From positions 1 to 64,000 of the forward strand of contig WRPG01000020.1 in assembly GCA_009773355.1 (NCBI GenBank): DNA of 64,000 bases, written 5' to 3'. Made by a program: the position numbers and the translations under genes. Each line of letters opens with the position of its first letter. Position 1 is the first letter of the stretch. Below, piece after piece: positions 34,908 through 39,654 of this stretch. Under the pieces are notes generated by a model. The model saw nothing but the letters and a program-made list of their open reading frames with translations. It searched no databases and was not told where the DNA came from. This DNA comes from Limisphaerales bacterium (GTDB lineage Bacteria; Verrucomicrobiota; Verrucomicrobiia; Limisphaerales; SXTU01).

Positions 34908-35718
34908 GTCCAAATTCGCCGCGATGGGCGCGCGCCTGGAGGTGCGTGAAATCGCGTCGCGCTGGCAGTTGGGAGACCGCAAGTGGATTGACCCGGTGGA
35001 CTACGCCGTGGACATCCGGCGCGATGGCGACGGGGAGTTCTTCGAACTCCGCATGCCGACGCACCTGAGCGAGACGGTGGAGACCACGGTCCTCCAATGT
35101 GAGCCGAAGCAGCGCCATCTGCTTCTGCTCATCCGCAAGCCGGGTGAGGCACCGCAGCTTGACCGCTTCCTGTGCGGGCACGACGAACGCGAATGGTTCG
35201 TCGCCGCCGTGCCGGGCGGCGCGTCGAGCGTGCGTCAGGCCATGGATGCGCTCCAGCCGGGGGATGTTCGTGTGGCGCTCGCGCGCCATCACGTTTCGTC
35301 CCGCAAGCGCTACGAGCGCAAGAACCGGGCCTTTCGCCGCCAAGGCGAATGGTTCTTCGTGCCGGAGCCGGCGTTGGTGGTGGACGAGCAGCTCGTTCTC
35401 CGCAACGAACCACTGCGGCGCGGTGGCGGGAAGCCGCACCTCGTGGAGCAGCTCTACCGCACGGGCGGCGAGACGGTCCACGTCTGCGCGAAGCATCCGA
35501 ACGGAATCCTCGACAAGGATTATCGCGAACTGGTGCGCGTGAACCCGAAGGCCGCCCACTGGGCCTGGCGGGTGATGCGCCGCAATCCGGGCGTCTATGC
35601 CCGGGGCACGGTGCACCATAGCGACCACGCCACCATCACGCTGCCGGTCTGGCACAGGGTGGTGATGAACACCGAGACCCAGAGCCGCACGATGGCCAAC
35701 GTCGCGTTCCTGGACTAA
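34888..35718 (+). CDS. Unknown 276-aa protein embedded in the tRNA array
   Basis: No family recognised. The protein is soluble, basic in its centre (RHHVSSRKRYERKNRAFRRQ then GEWFFVPEP) and rich in His, Arg and Trp; it begins ESKFAAMGARLEVREIASRW and ends HHSDHATITLPVWHRVVMN. It is the largest gene within the array, has normal GC and codon use, and is followed by a hairpin before tRNA-Ile. Its location makes a role with these tRNAs (modification, protection, processing) or with mobility of the array attractive, without direct evidence. Confidence 0.7.
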   Translation: MNAKHIESKFAAMGARLEVREIASRWQLGDRKWIDPVDYAVDIRRDGDGEFFELRMPTHLSETVETTVLQCEPKQRHLLLLIRKPGEAPQLDRFLCGHDEREWFVAAVPGGASSVRQAMDALQPGDVRVALARHHVSSRKRYERKNRAFRRQGEWFFVPEPALVVDEQLVLRNEPLRRGGGKPHLVEQLYRTGGETVHVCAKHPNGILDKDYRELVRVNPKAAHWAWRVMRRNPGVYARGTVHHSDHATITLPVWHRVVMNTETQSRTMANVAFLD

Positions 35719-35724
35719 GCCATG

Positions 35725-35758
35725 ATCGGGAGGTGCTCCTCGCGGGGTGCCTCCCGAT
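35725..35758 (+). terminator. Hairpin after the 276-aa gene
   Basis: Inverted arms ATCGGGAGG / CCTCCCGAT around a GC-rich loop; only a weak T-tract follows, so termination may be partial. Confidence 0.55.
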
Positions 35759-35767
35759 TCACTTTCC

Positions 35768-35841
35768 CGTCCCGTAGCTCAAAAGCAGAGCGCCCGGCTG
35801 ATAACCGGAAGACGCAGGAGCGTTACCTGCCAGGACGACCA
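35768..35841 (+). tRNA. tRNA-Ile (GAU)
   Basis: Acceptor CGTCCCG/CAGGACG with one C-A mismatch, A73, CCA. Anticodon loop CTGATAA. D-stem GCTC/GAGC with loop AAAAGCA. T-loop AGCGTTA in GCAGG/CCTGC. Confidence 0.85.
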
Positions 35842-35877
35842 GCCTTCGCTCGCCGAGCTTCGGCTCGGCGAGCCAGT
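35842..35877 (+). repeat. tRNA-tail element, short form
   Basis: GCCTTCGCTC...GGCTCGGCGAGCCA immediately behind the CCA of tRNA-Ile. Confidence 0.75.
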
Positions 35878-35933
35878 TGACCAAGACAACTCGCGCATGG
35901 CTGCACCGCGAAATGGTGGCCGTGCGCCAGCAC

Positions 35934-36008
35934 CCCCGAGTAGCTGAGGCAGATTAGCGCCTCCCTGAAGAGGAGGAGACGTTGGCGCGCTACCAACCTC
36001 GGGGACCA
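35934..36008 (+). tRNA. tRNA-Phe (GAA)
   Basis: Acceptor CCCCGAG/CTCGGGG, A73, CCA. Anticodon loop CTGAAGA in a perfect 5-bp stem. D-stem GCT/AGC with loop GAGGCAGATT. T-loop CGCGCTA, unique in the array. Confidence 0.87.
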
Positions 36009-36029
36009 TTTATTGGTGCCACGCCAATC

Positions 36030-36108
36030 GTCCGTGAATGCAAAGGCAGCTCGCGCACCCGGATTTTCAATCCGGGCCTAGCCGGTGCGAGACCGGCCAC
36101 GGACGCCA
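36030..36108 (+). tRNA. tRNA-Glu (UUC)
   Basis: Acceptor GTCCGTG/CACGGAC, G73, CCA, all Glu-like. Anticodon loop TTTTCAA. D-stem 3 bp around a 13-base loop. T-loop TGCGAGA. Confidence 0.88.
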
Positions 36109-36128
36109 GTGGTGGCACAACGCCAGTT

Positions 36129-36207
36129 GCTCTCAAGGTGTAAGCAGATTCTGCACGCCGCTTTGCGAAGGCGGAGGTTCGTGGTGCAAGTCCACGTGAG
36201 AGCGCCA
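36129..36207 (+). tRNA. tRNA-Arg (GCG)
   Basis: Acceptor GCTCTCA/TGAGAGC, G73, CCA. Anticodon loop TTGCGAA: an unmodified GCG anticodon, unusual because bacteria normally read CGN with ACG. T-loop TGCAAGT. Confidence 0.82.
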
Positions 36208-36215
36208 GTTTCAAC

Positions 36216-36292
36216 GCCCCTGTGCCTCAGCAGCCACAGGGCGGGTTTCGTAAACCCGTATTCGTCGGTTGCGAGTCCGACCAGGGGCTCCA
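36216..36292 (+). tRNA. tRNA-Thr (CGU)
   Basis: Acceptor GCCCCTG/CAGGGGC with G1:C72 and C2:G71 (Thr identity), T73, CCA. Anticodon loop TTCGTAA. T-loop is eight bases (TTGCGAGT), the only one of that size. Confidence 0.86.
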
Positions 36293-36384
36293 GCCCTCGC
36301 TCTTCGCTGCGCTGCAAGCTACGGCTTGGCAAGCCGCTCGTGATGCGGACTTGTCACGCCGAAGCGCCGCGCGCGAAGGCGGAT
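36293..36384 (+). repeat. tRNA-tail element, long form
   Basis: GCCCTCGCTC behind the CCA of tRNA-Thr(CGU), then GCTACGGCTTGGCAAGCC, then a second arm gtcacgccgaag...gcgaaggcgga up to tRNA-His. Confidence 0.75.
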
Positions 36385-36459
36385 GGTGATCATGATGTAA
36401 CAGCAGCATCCCGCCCCGTGAAGGCGGCTGTGCCGGTGCGAATCCGGTTGGTCACCCCA
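36385..36459 (+). tRNA. tRNA-His (GUG) with G-1
   Basis: Acceptor GTGATCA/TGGTCAC; an extra G at 36385 opposes C73, the His identity pair; CCA encoded. Anticodon loop CCGTGAA with C33. D-stem ATG/CAT, loop TAACAGCAG. T-loop TGCGAAT. Confidence 0.88.
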
Positions 36460-36510
36460 ATTTCCTAGGACGCGCCGGTCTTCGACTTGGCACGTCCTCC
36501 AAATTCTTTG

Positions 36511-36595
36511 AGCCGGTCAGCAGCCCTCTGGTCGTGACCGGAGCGGTCCTGCGCAATTGGCCGGCTCGTATGTGGTTCGAATCCACACTCGGCTG
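36511..36595 (+). pseudogene. tRNA-like remnant, possible Cys (GCA)
   Basis: AGCCGGT/CTCGGCT pair with one mismatch; T-arm TGTGG-TTCGAAT-CCACA with a canonical T-loop, unlike the array. A 10-base loop CTGCGCAATT closes an anticodon-like stem; GCA can be read within it. No CCA follows. Either a decayed tRNA or an unusual one. Confidence 0.4.
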
Positions 36596-36754
36596 AAAAC
36601 CGATGCTTGGCACGCATGGGGGAAACCCCGCACGACGCCGAGGGCAGCACGGCCCGCGCGCAAGCGCAGCCGGAACGCGGCTTTGCGAGTCCGCCCGTGG
36701 GACTCCCGCCGCCGACTGGCGGCCGCCTGCCCTTGGCGTTCAATTTCCCCACTC
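36596..36754. other. GC-rich spacer with tRNA-like pieces
   Basis: No gene. GGGCAGC (36644) can pair six of seven bases with CCTGCCC (36727), and a stem GCGG/CCGC with a 10-base loop CTTTGCGAGT lies between, so this may be another decayed tRNA; no CCA or T-loop is recognisable. Confidence 0.35.
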
Positions 36755-36823
36755 GTAGGAGACGACGTGAGGAAGTCTCTGACTGAGAAAGCAACAAGTG
36801 AGACTCGTCACCTCGTCTCCTAC
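36755..36823. repeat. GTAGGAGACGACGTGAGGA palindromic element, full copy
   Basis: Left arm gtaggagacgacgtgaggaa, right arm agactcgtcacctcgtctcc then tac. Second full copy at 38156. Confidence 0.9.
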
Positions 36824-36858
36824 AAACCCACGATCGCCAAACCCGAAAGGAGCCACCC

Positions 36859-37281
36859 ATGAACATCGAAACCATCACCTTCATCCTCATCGCCGCCGTA
36901 ATCCTCGCGGCGGTTGCCGCCTCGCTCGTCAACCGCTTCCGCCACACGTTCATCGTGGGTGAAGGCTCTGCCGGCCTGCTCTACCGCGACGGCAAGTTCG
37001 CCGAGCGTCTCGACGCCGGCCGTCATGTGCGCTGGGGCCGCCGCTTCACCCTGAACGCCGTTGACCTCCGCCGCACGCAGCTCGCCATTGCGGGCCAGGA
37101 AGTGCTCACGGCGGACAACGTCGCACTCAAGCTCACGGTCACCGTCACCTACCAAGTGGCCGACCCGGCGCTCGCTGCGCACACGACGCAGAGCTGGTAT
37201 GCCGACCTCTACCACCTCGCGCACCTTCCCAACCGGAGTAGAGGGCGCGCCACCCTCATGCCCGTCCATTTTCCCAAGTGA
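36859..37281 (+). pseudogene. Truncated SPFH/band-7 (slipin-like) protein
   Basis: ATG 36859 with ribosome-binding site AAAGGAGCC. Residues 1-28 are a membrane helix (ITFILIAAVILAAVAAS), then the beginning of an SPFH domain (FIVGEGSAGLLYRDGKF, AGQEVLTADNVALKLTVTVT, YQVADPALA). After about residue 120 homology ends; the last codons run through a tRNA 3' half (T-arm GAGGG-CGCGCCA-CCCTC, then ATGCCCG, T, CCA, 37236-37273). Two thirds of a normal slipin are missing. The gene looks cut by recombination with a tRNA, though a short functional protein cannot be excluded. Confidence 0.7.
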
Positions 37282-37358
37282 ACCCCGCCTGCCGGCAGAG
37301 ACCTCGCACGGTCGAAGTAATGGCCGGGGGCCGGGTTCGGTGCGCTTGGGATTTCCCG

Positions 37359-37433
37359 CAGAGCGTAGCCTAAAAGTGAGGCACCTGCCTTGGGAGCAGG
37401 AGCAAGCGGGAGCGTTACCCGCCGCTCTGACCA
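37359..37433 (+). tRNA. tRNA-Pro (UGG), copy 2
   Basis: Acceptor CAGAGCG/CGCTCTG with C1:G72, A73, CCA. Anticodon loop CTTGGGA in CCTGC/GCAGG. D-stem GCC/GGC, loop TAAAAGTGA. T-loop AGCGTTA, unlike copy 1, so the two are not recent duplicates. Confidence 0.87.
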
Positions 37434-37445
37434 TTTCGCGCGACG

Positions 37446-37525
37446 CGAGTGCCGGTGACGGCCAGGACTTCACAGGCCTGGCCTCGGTGGTTCGACTCCA
37501 CGCTCGCGTCGCGTCTGGGTTGCAA
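37446..37525 (+). pseudogene. tRNA-like structure with extended acceptor
   Basis: GCGACGCGAG and CTCGCGTCGC (10 bp) enclose a D-hairpin GCCG-GTGA-CGGC, a stem CCAGG/CCTGG with a 10-base loop ACTTCACAGG, and a T-arm with canonical loop TTCGACT. No CCA. Anticodon could be CAC (Val) or UCA; unresolved. The 3' end touches tRNA-Lys(CUU). Confidence 0.4.
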
Positions 37526-37591
37526 ACTTTGACAGTGAAGTCCCGGCTCTTAACCGGCGAGAACTCGGTGCGATTCCGAGGCGACCCACCA
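37517..37591 (+). tRNA. tRNA-Lys (CUU)
   Basis: Acceptor GGGTTGC/GCGACCC, A73, CCA. Anticodon loop CTCTTAA. D-stem ACT/AGT. T-loop TGCGATT in CTCGG/CCGAG. Confidence 0.87.
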
Positions 37592-37593
37592 TT

Positions 37594-37683
37594 GTGAGCA
37601 GGTGAGCGGGTGGGAAAGTGAGCCGGTGAGCAAAGCACTGTCGCGTTAGCTCACTTTCTCGCTTTCCCACTTTCTCACCCGCC
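37594..37683. repeat. Palindromic spacer element (GTGGGAAAGTGAG type)
   Basis: Left part gcgggtgggaaagtgagc, right part gctcactttc... gctttcccac and ctcacccgc form a long imperfect hairpin between tRNA-Lys and tRNA-Arg. Confidence 0.8.
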
Positions 37684-37692
37684 TTCCTTTCA

Positions 37693-37768
37693 GCATCCGT
37701 GGTGAAATTATGATCATCCTCCGCTTCGAACGGAGAGTTTGCAGGTGAGAGTCCTGCCGGATGCACCA
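37693..37768 (+). tRNA. tRNA-Arg (UCG)
   Basis: Acceptor GCATCCG/CGGATGC, A73, CCA. Anticodon loop CTTCGAA in CTCCG/CGGAG. D-loop AAATTATGAT, no GG. T-loop TGAGAGT. Confidence 0.88.
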
Positions 37769-37797
37769 GCCTTCGCTTCGAGCTACGGCCCGGTAAA
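37769..37797 (+). repeat. tRNA-tail element, short form
   Basis: GCCTTCGCTTCGAGC then TACGGCCCGGTAAACCA directly after the CCA of tRNA-Arg(UCG). Confidence 0.75.
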
Positions 37798-37806
37798 CCA
37801 ATTCAC

Positions 37807-37883
37807 GCCGCGTTAGCCCAACTACAAGAGGCGCTCCGCTCAGAACGGAGAGGTTGTGGGTGGAAATCCCTCACGCGGCACCA
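37807..37883 (+). tRNA. tRNA-Leu (CAG) with short variable loop
   Basis: Acceptor GCCGCGT/ACGCGGC, A73, CCA. Anticodon loop CTCAGAA in CTCCG/CGGAG. Variable region only AGGTT, although bacterial Leu tRNAs are class II. T-loop TGGAAAT. Confidence 0.83.
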
Positions 37884-37902
37884 TTCCTGGCCTTGGCCAG
37901 CG

Positions 37903-37977
37903 GCTCCCGTAGCCCAACGCAGAGGCGGCGGACTTAAACCCCGCACAGTGTCAGTGCAACTCTGACCGGGAGCACCA
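37903..37977 (+). tRNA. tRNA-Leu (UAA) with short variable loop
   Basis: Acceptor GCTCCCG/CGGGAGC, A73, CCA. Loop CTTAAAC gives UAA; the closing 31-39 pair is A-C. Variable region ACAGT. D-stem GCC/GGC. T-loop TGCAACT. Confidence 0.8.
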
Positions 37978-38052
37978 CCGCGTGTAACCCAATGAAGAGG
38001 CGTCCCGCTCAAGCCGGGAAGGTTGCAGGTGCAAGTCCTGCCACGCGGACCA
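37978..38052 (+). tRNA. tRNA-Leu (CAA) with short variable loop
   Basis: Starts on the base after the previous CCA. Acceptor CCGCGTG/CACGCGG, A73, CCA. Anticodon loop CTCAAGC in TCCCG/CGGGA. Variable AGGTT. T-loop TGCAAGT. Confidence 0.85.
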
Positions 38053-38056
38053 ATTT

Positions 38057-38148
38057 GGAATGTCAACCGGTCGAGCGCGCCGGGCCTGTTTGCTAAACAG
38101 TGCGCTCCGCGCAAGCGGAGTGTGGTGCGAGTCCACGGCATTCCGCCA
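38057..38148 (+). tRNA. tRNA-Ser (GCU), class II
   Basis: Acceptor GGAATGT/GCATTCC, G73, CCA. Anticodon loop TTGCTAA. Long variable arm hairpin (CTCCGC/GCGGAG). T-loop TGCGAGT. Confidence 0.88.
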
Positions 38149-38155
38149 ATCATTC

Positions 38156-38235
38156 GTAGGAGACGACGTGAGGAGTCTCAATCCAGAACAGAATCGCACG
38201 ACGACCGATCAGAGACTCGTCACCTCGTCTCCTAC
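38156..38235. repeat. GTAGGAGACGACGTGAGGAG palindromic element, full copy
   Basis: Left arm gtaggagacgacgtgaggag, right arm agactcgtcacctcgtctcc then tac. Same element as 36755-36823, with a different core. Confidence 0.9.
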
Positions 38236-38244
38236 GAATCCAGC

Positions 38245-38336
38245 GCGCGCGTAGCTCAAAGAGAGCCGGCGGCTTTATACCCCGCATCGCACTAGATGAG
38301 TGCCGGGATCCGGAGCGTTACCGGACGCGCGCACCA
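38245..38336 (+). tRNA. Class II tRNA, anticodon UAU (Ile) or UUA
   Basis: Acceptor GCGCGCG/CGCGCGC, A73, CCA. D-stem GCTC/GAGC with 5-base loop. The best stem (GCGGC/CCCGC, four pairs) gives loop TTTATAC, anticodon UAU; a weaker register gives CTTTATA, anticodon UUA. Long variable hairpin GCACT/AGTGC. T-loop AGCGTTA. Confidence 0.75.
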
Positions 38337-38343
38337 ATTTTCT

Positions 38344-38417
38344 GCGGGTGTGGTTCAACAGCAGAATGCGGCTTTGCCAAGGCCGAGACGACGGTGCGAC
38401 TCCGTTCACCCGCTCCA
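38344..38417 (+). tRNA. tRNA-Gly (GCC)
   Basis: Acceptor GCGGGTG/CACCCGC, T73 (Gly identity), CCA. Anticodon loop TTGCCAA in CGGCT/GGCCG. D-stem GTTC/GAAT, loop AACAGCA. T-loop TGCGACT. Confidence 0.9.
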
Positions 38418-38420
38418 CTC

Positions 38421-38506
38421 TGAAAGTTGAGGGTTGAAGGTTGAGAGTTGAGAGGCCGGACGCAGTTTTGCCGGTCTGCGCTTCTCTCAACCATCAACTC
38501 TCAACC
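38421..38506. repeat. Palindromic spacer element (TTGAGAGTTGAGAG type)
   Basis: Left ggttgagagttgagag and right cttctctcaaccatcaactc, then tcaacc, are inverted around a GC hairpin. Confidence 0.8.
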
Positions 38507-38513
38507 AAGCACC

Positions 38514-38588
38514 GCCCCCAAAGCATTGTCAGCGATGCACTCGCTCGGTAAGCGAGTCAGCCCGGTGCAACTCCGGGTGGGGGCCCCA
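38514..38588 (+). tRNA. tRNA-Thr (GGU)
   Basis: Acceptor GCCCCCA/TGGGGGC with G1:C72, C2:G71 (Thr identity), C73, CCA. Anticodon loop TCGGTAA with C33. D-stem GCA/TGC, loop TTGTCAGCGA. T-loop TGCAACT. Confidence 0.85.
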
Positions 38589-38592
38589 ATCT

Positions 38593-38661
38593 CGCAGTCG
38601 AGCCAGCGCTCAAACGGGTTTCATAAGCCCGCTGGGTCCGGGGCGGCACCGGGGACTGCGA
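38593..38661 (+). tRNA. tRNA-Met (CAU), second copy
   Basis: Acceptor CGCAGTC/GACTGCG, A73 followed by CCG, so CCA is incomplete. Anticodon loop TTCATAA in CGGGT/GCCCG. D-arm reduced to GAG/CTC with loop CCAGCG. T-loop GGCGGCA as in tRNA-Trp. Could be elongator Met or an Ile with lysidine-34. Confidence 0.78.
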
Positions 38662-38668
38662 CCGTTTC

Positions 38669-38740
38669 GCCTCCATGCAGCAGCCTGCGGATTCCTTTTG
38701 TAAAGCGATCCTGCCGGGGCAGCACCGGCGGGAGGCTCCA
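38669..38740 (+). tRNA. tRNA-Thr (UGU)
   Basis: Acceptor GCCTCCA/GGGAGGC (G1:C72, C2:G71; one mismatch), T73, CCA. Anticodon loop TTTGTAA in a 5-bp stem with one mismatch. D-arm GCA/TGC with loop GCAGCC. T-loop GGCAGCA. Confidence 0.75.
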
Positions 38741-38752
38741 TTTTGCCGAGCA

Positions 38753-38827
38753 GCTCGCGTAGCCCAACGCAGAGGCACGACGTCGAGAGCGTCGCCAGTG
38801 CGGGTGCAAGTCCCGCCGCGAGCACCA
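38753..38827 (+). tRNA. tRNA-Leu (GAG) with short variable loop
   Basis: Acceptor GCTCGCG/CGCGAGC, A73, CCA. Anticodon loop TCGAGAG with C33 in CGACG/CGTCG. Variable CCAGT. D-loop nearly identical to tRNA-Leu(UAA). T-loop TGCAAGT. Confidence 0.85.
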
Positions 38828-38920
38828 GCCTTCGCTCTTCGCTTCGCTGCGAGCTTCGGCTCGGCAAGCCAGTCACTTTCCGCGCGAGCTTGCCACGCCA
38901 TAGCGCGCAGCGCGGAGGCG
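38828..38920 (+). repeat. tRNA-tail element, long form
   Basis: GCCTTCGCTC behind the CCA of tRNA-Leu(GAG), GCTTCGGCTCGGCAAGCCA, then agcttgccacgcc...gcggaggcg up to tRNA-Lys(UUU). Confidence 0.78.
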
Positions 38921-38994
38921 GGAGTCGAAGCCACAGCAGACCGGCACCCGGCTTTTACCCGGACACGGTGAGGTTGCAACTACCTCCGGCTCCA
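38921..38994 (+). tRNA. tRNA-Lys (UUU)
   Basis: Acceptor GGAGTCG/CGGCTCC, A73 followed by CCC. Anticodon loop CTTTTAC in CCCGG/CCGGA. D-stem GCC/GGC, loop ACAGCAGACC. T-loop TGCAACT. Confidence 0.86.
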
Positions 38995-38997
38995 CCC

Positions 38998-39106
38998 GCC
39001 TTCGCCTGCGACGCAGGAGCGGGCGAAGACTGCCGCGCCAAAGCACGAAGTGCGACGGCGGGCTTCACTCGCAGGGAACAGGCTACGGCTCGGCAAGCCA
39101 GAGGGA
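38998..39106 (+). repeat. tRNA-tail element, long form
   Basis: GCCTTCGCCTGCG a few bases behind tRNA-Lys(UUU), inner actgccgcgccaaag and gcgacggcggg arms, ending GGCTACGGCTCGGCAAGCCA. Confidence 0.75.
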
Positions 39107-39125
39107 ATCTGCTCAACTTGCCAGC

Positions 39126-39371
39126 ATGAGCTTCCACTACGTCTATATCCTGCGAAGCGTCGCAAATCCGGATCGCCATTACGTCGGCCTCACCGACGAT
39201 CTCCAGGAAAGACTTGGCAAACACAATGCGGGTGAAGTGACGCACACCGCAAAGTTCAAGCCCTGGGTGATCAAGACGGCCAACGCCTTCCGCGAGCGTG
39301 AACGCGCTGCTGAATTCGAGCGATACCTGAAATCGGGGTCAGGCCGTGCGTTTGCCCGAAAGCACTTTTAA
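39126..39371 (+). CDS. Single-domain GIY-YIG nuclease
   Basis: 81 aa. The domain starts FHYVYILRSVANPDRHYVG (YVY-x-YVG for GIY-YIG), continues with the catalytic Arg and Asn in DDLQERLGKHN, and ends AAEFERYLKSGSGRAFARKH, as in UPF0213/YhbQ-like proteins. It sits between tRNA-Lys and tRNA-Gln on the array strand. Stand-alone GIY-YIG proteins are frequent in this phylum, so it may be a passenger; within a tRNA array a homing or DNA-repair role is conceivable. Confidence 0.9.
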   Translation: MSFHYVYILRSVANPDRHYVGLTDDLQERLGKHNAGEVTHTAKFKPWVIKTANAFRERERAAEFERYLKSGSGRAFARKHF

Positions 39372-39372
39372 C

Positions 39373-39447
39373 TGCCTCGTGGTGTAACACGCAGCATACC
39401 GGGTTTTGACCCCGTCGGTCCTGGTGCGAATCCAGGCGAGGCAGCCA
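39373..39447 (+). tRNA. tRNA-Gln (UUG)
   Basis: Acceptor TGCCTCG/CGAGGCA with U1:A72 and G73, both Gln identity elements; CCA. Anticodon loop TTTTGAC. D-loop TAACACGCAG, no GG. T-loop TGCGAAT. Starts one base after the GIY-YIG stop. Confidence 0.88.
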
Positions 39448-39470
39448 ATGTTTGCAAGTCGAGCTTCGAC

Positions 39471-39544
39471 CGCCCGGTGGTGAAATAGCATCACGGCTGG
39501 CCTACACCCAGCAGTCGAGGGGGCAGAACCTTCCCGGGCGACCA
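39471..39544 (+). tRNA. tRNA-Val (UAC)
   Basis: Acceptor CGCCCGG/CCGGGCG, A73, CCA. Anticodon loop CCTACAC with C33 in GCTGG/CCAGC. D-stem GTG/CAC, loop AAATAGCAT. T-loop GGCAGAA. Last tRNA of the array. Confidence 0.86.
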
Positions 39545-39574
39545 CTCTCCATTTCATCGAAGAGCAAACACCGA

Positions 39575-39652
39575 GGCGTAACGCGTAATGCGTAAAACGT
39601 AAGGGCTTCAGCCCGCCGTTCCGCCTACGCGTCACGTTTTACGCACTACGAA
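39575..39652. repeat. Palindromic element before the HNH gene
   Basis: Left gcgtaacgcgtaatgcgtaa aacg, right cgttttacgcactacg with inner ggcttcagcccg hairpin. Ends three bases before the HNH start codon. Confidence 0.8.
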
Positions 39653-39654
39653 TT

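Noticed and set aside
37446-37525. Selenocysteine tRNA, because of the long acceptor and a TCA in the loop
   Set aside because: The variable arm is short, total length is about 80 nt rather than over 90, and there is no CCA; no SECIS-dependent gene was seen.
33670-39544. The array as a set of tRNA pseudogenes or chance hairpins
   Set aside because: Acceptor stems, anticodon stems, CCA and identity bases are preserved in 32 genes, which chance or free decay would not give.
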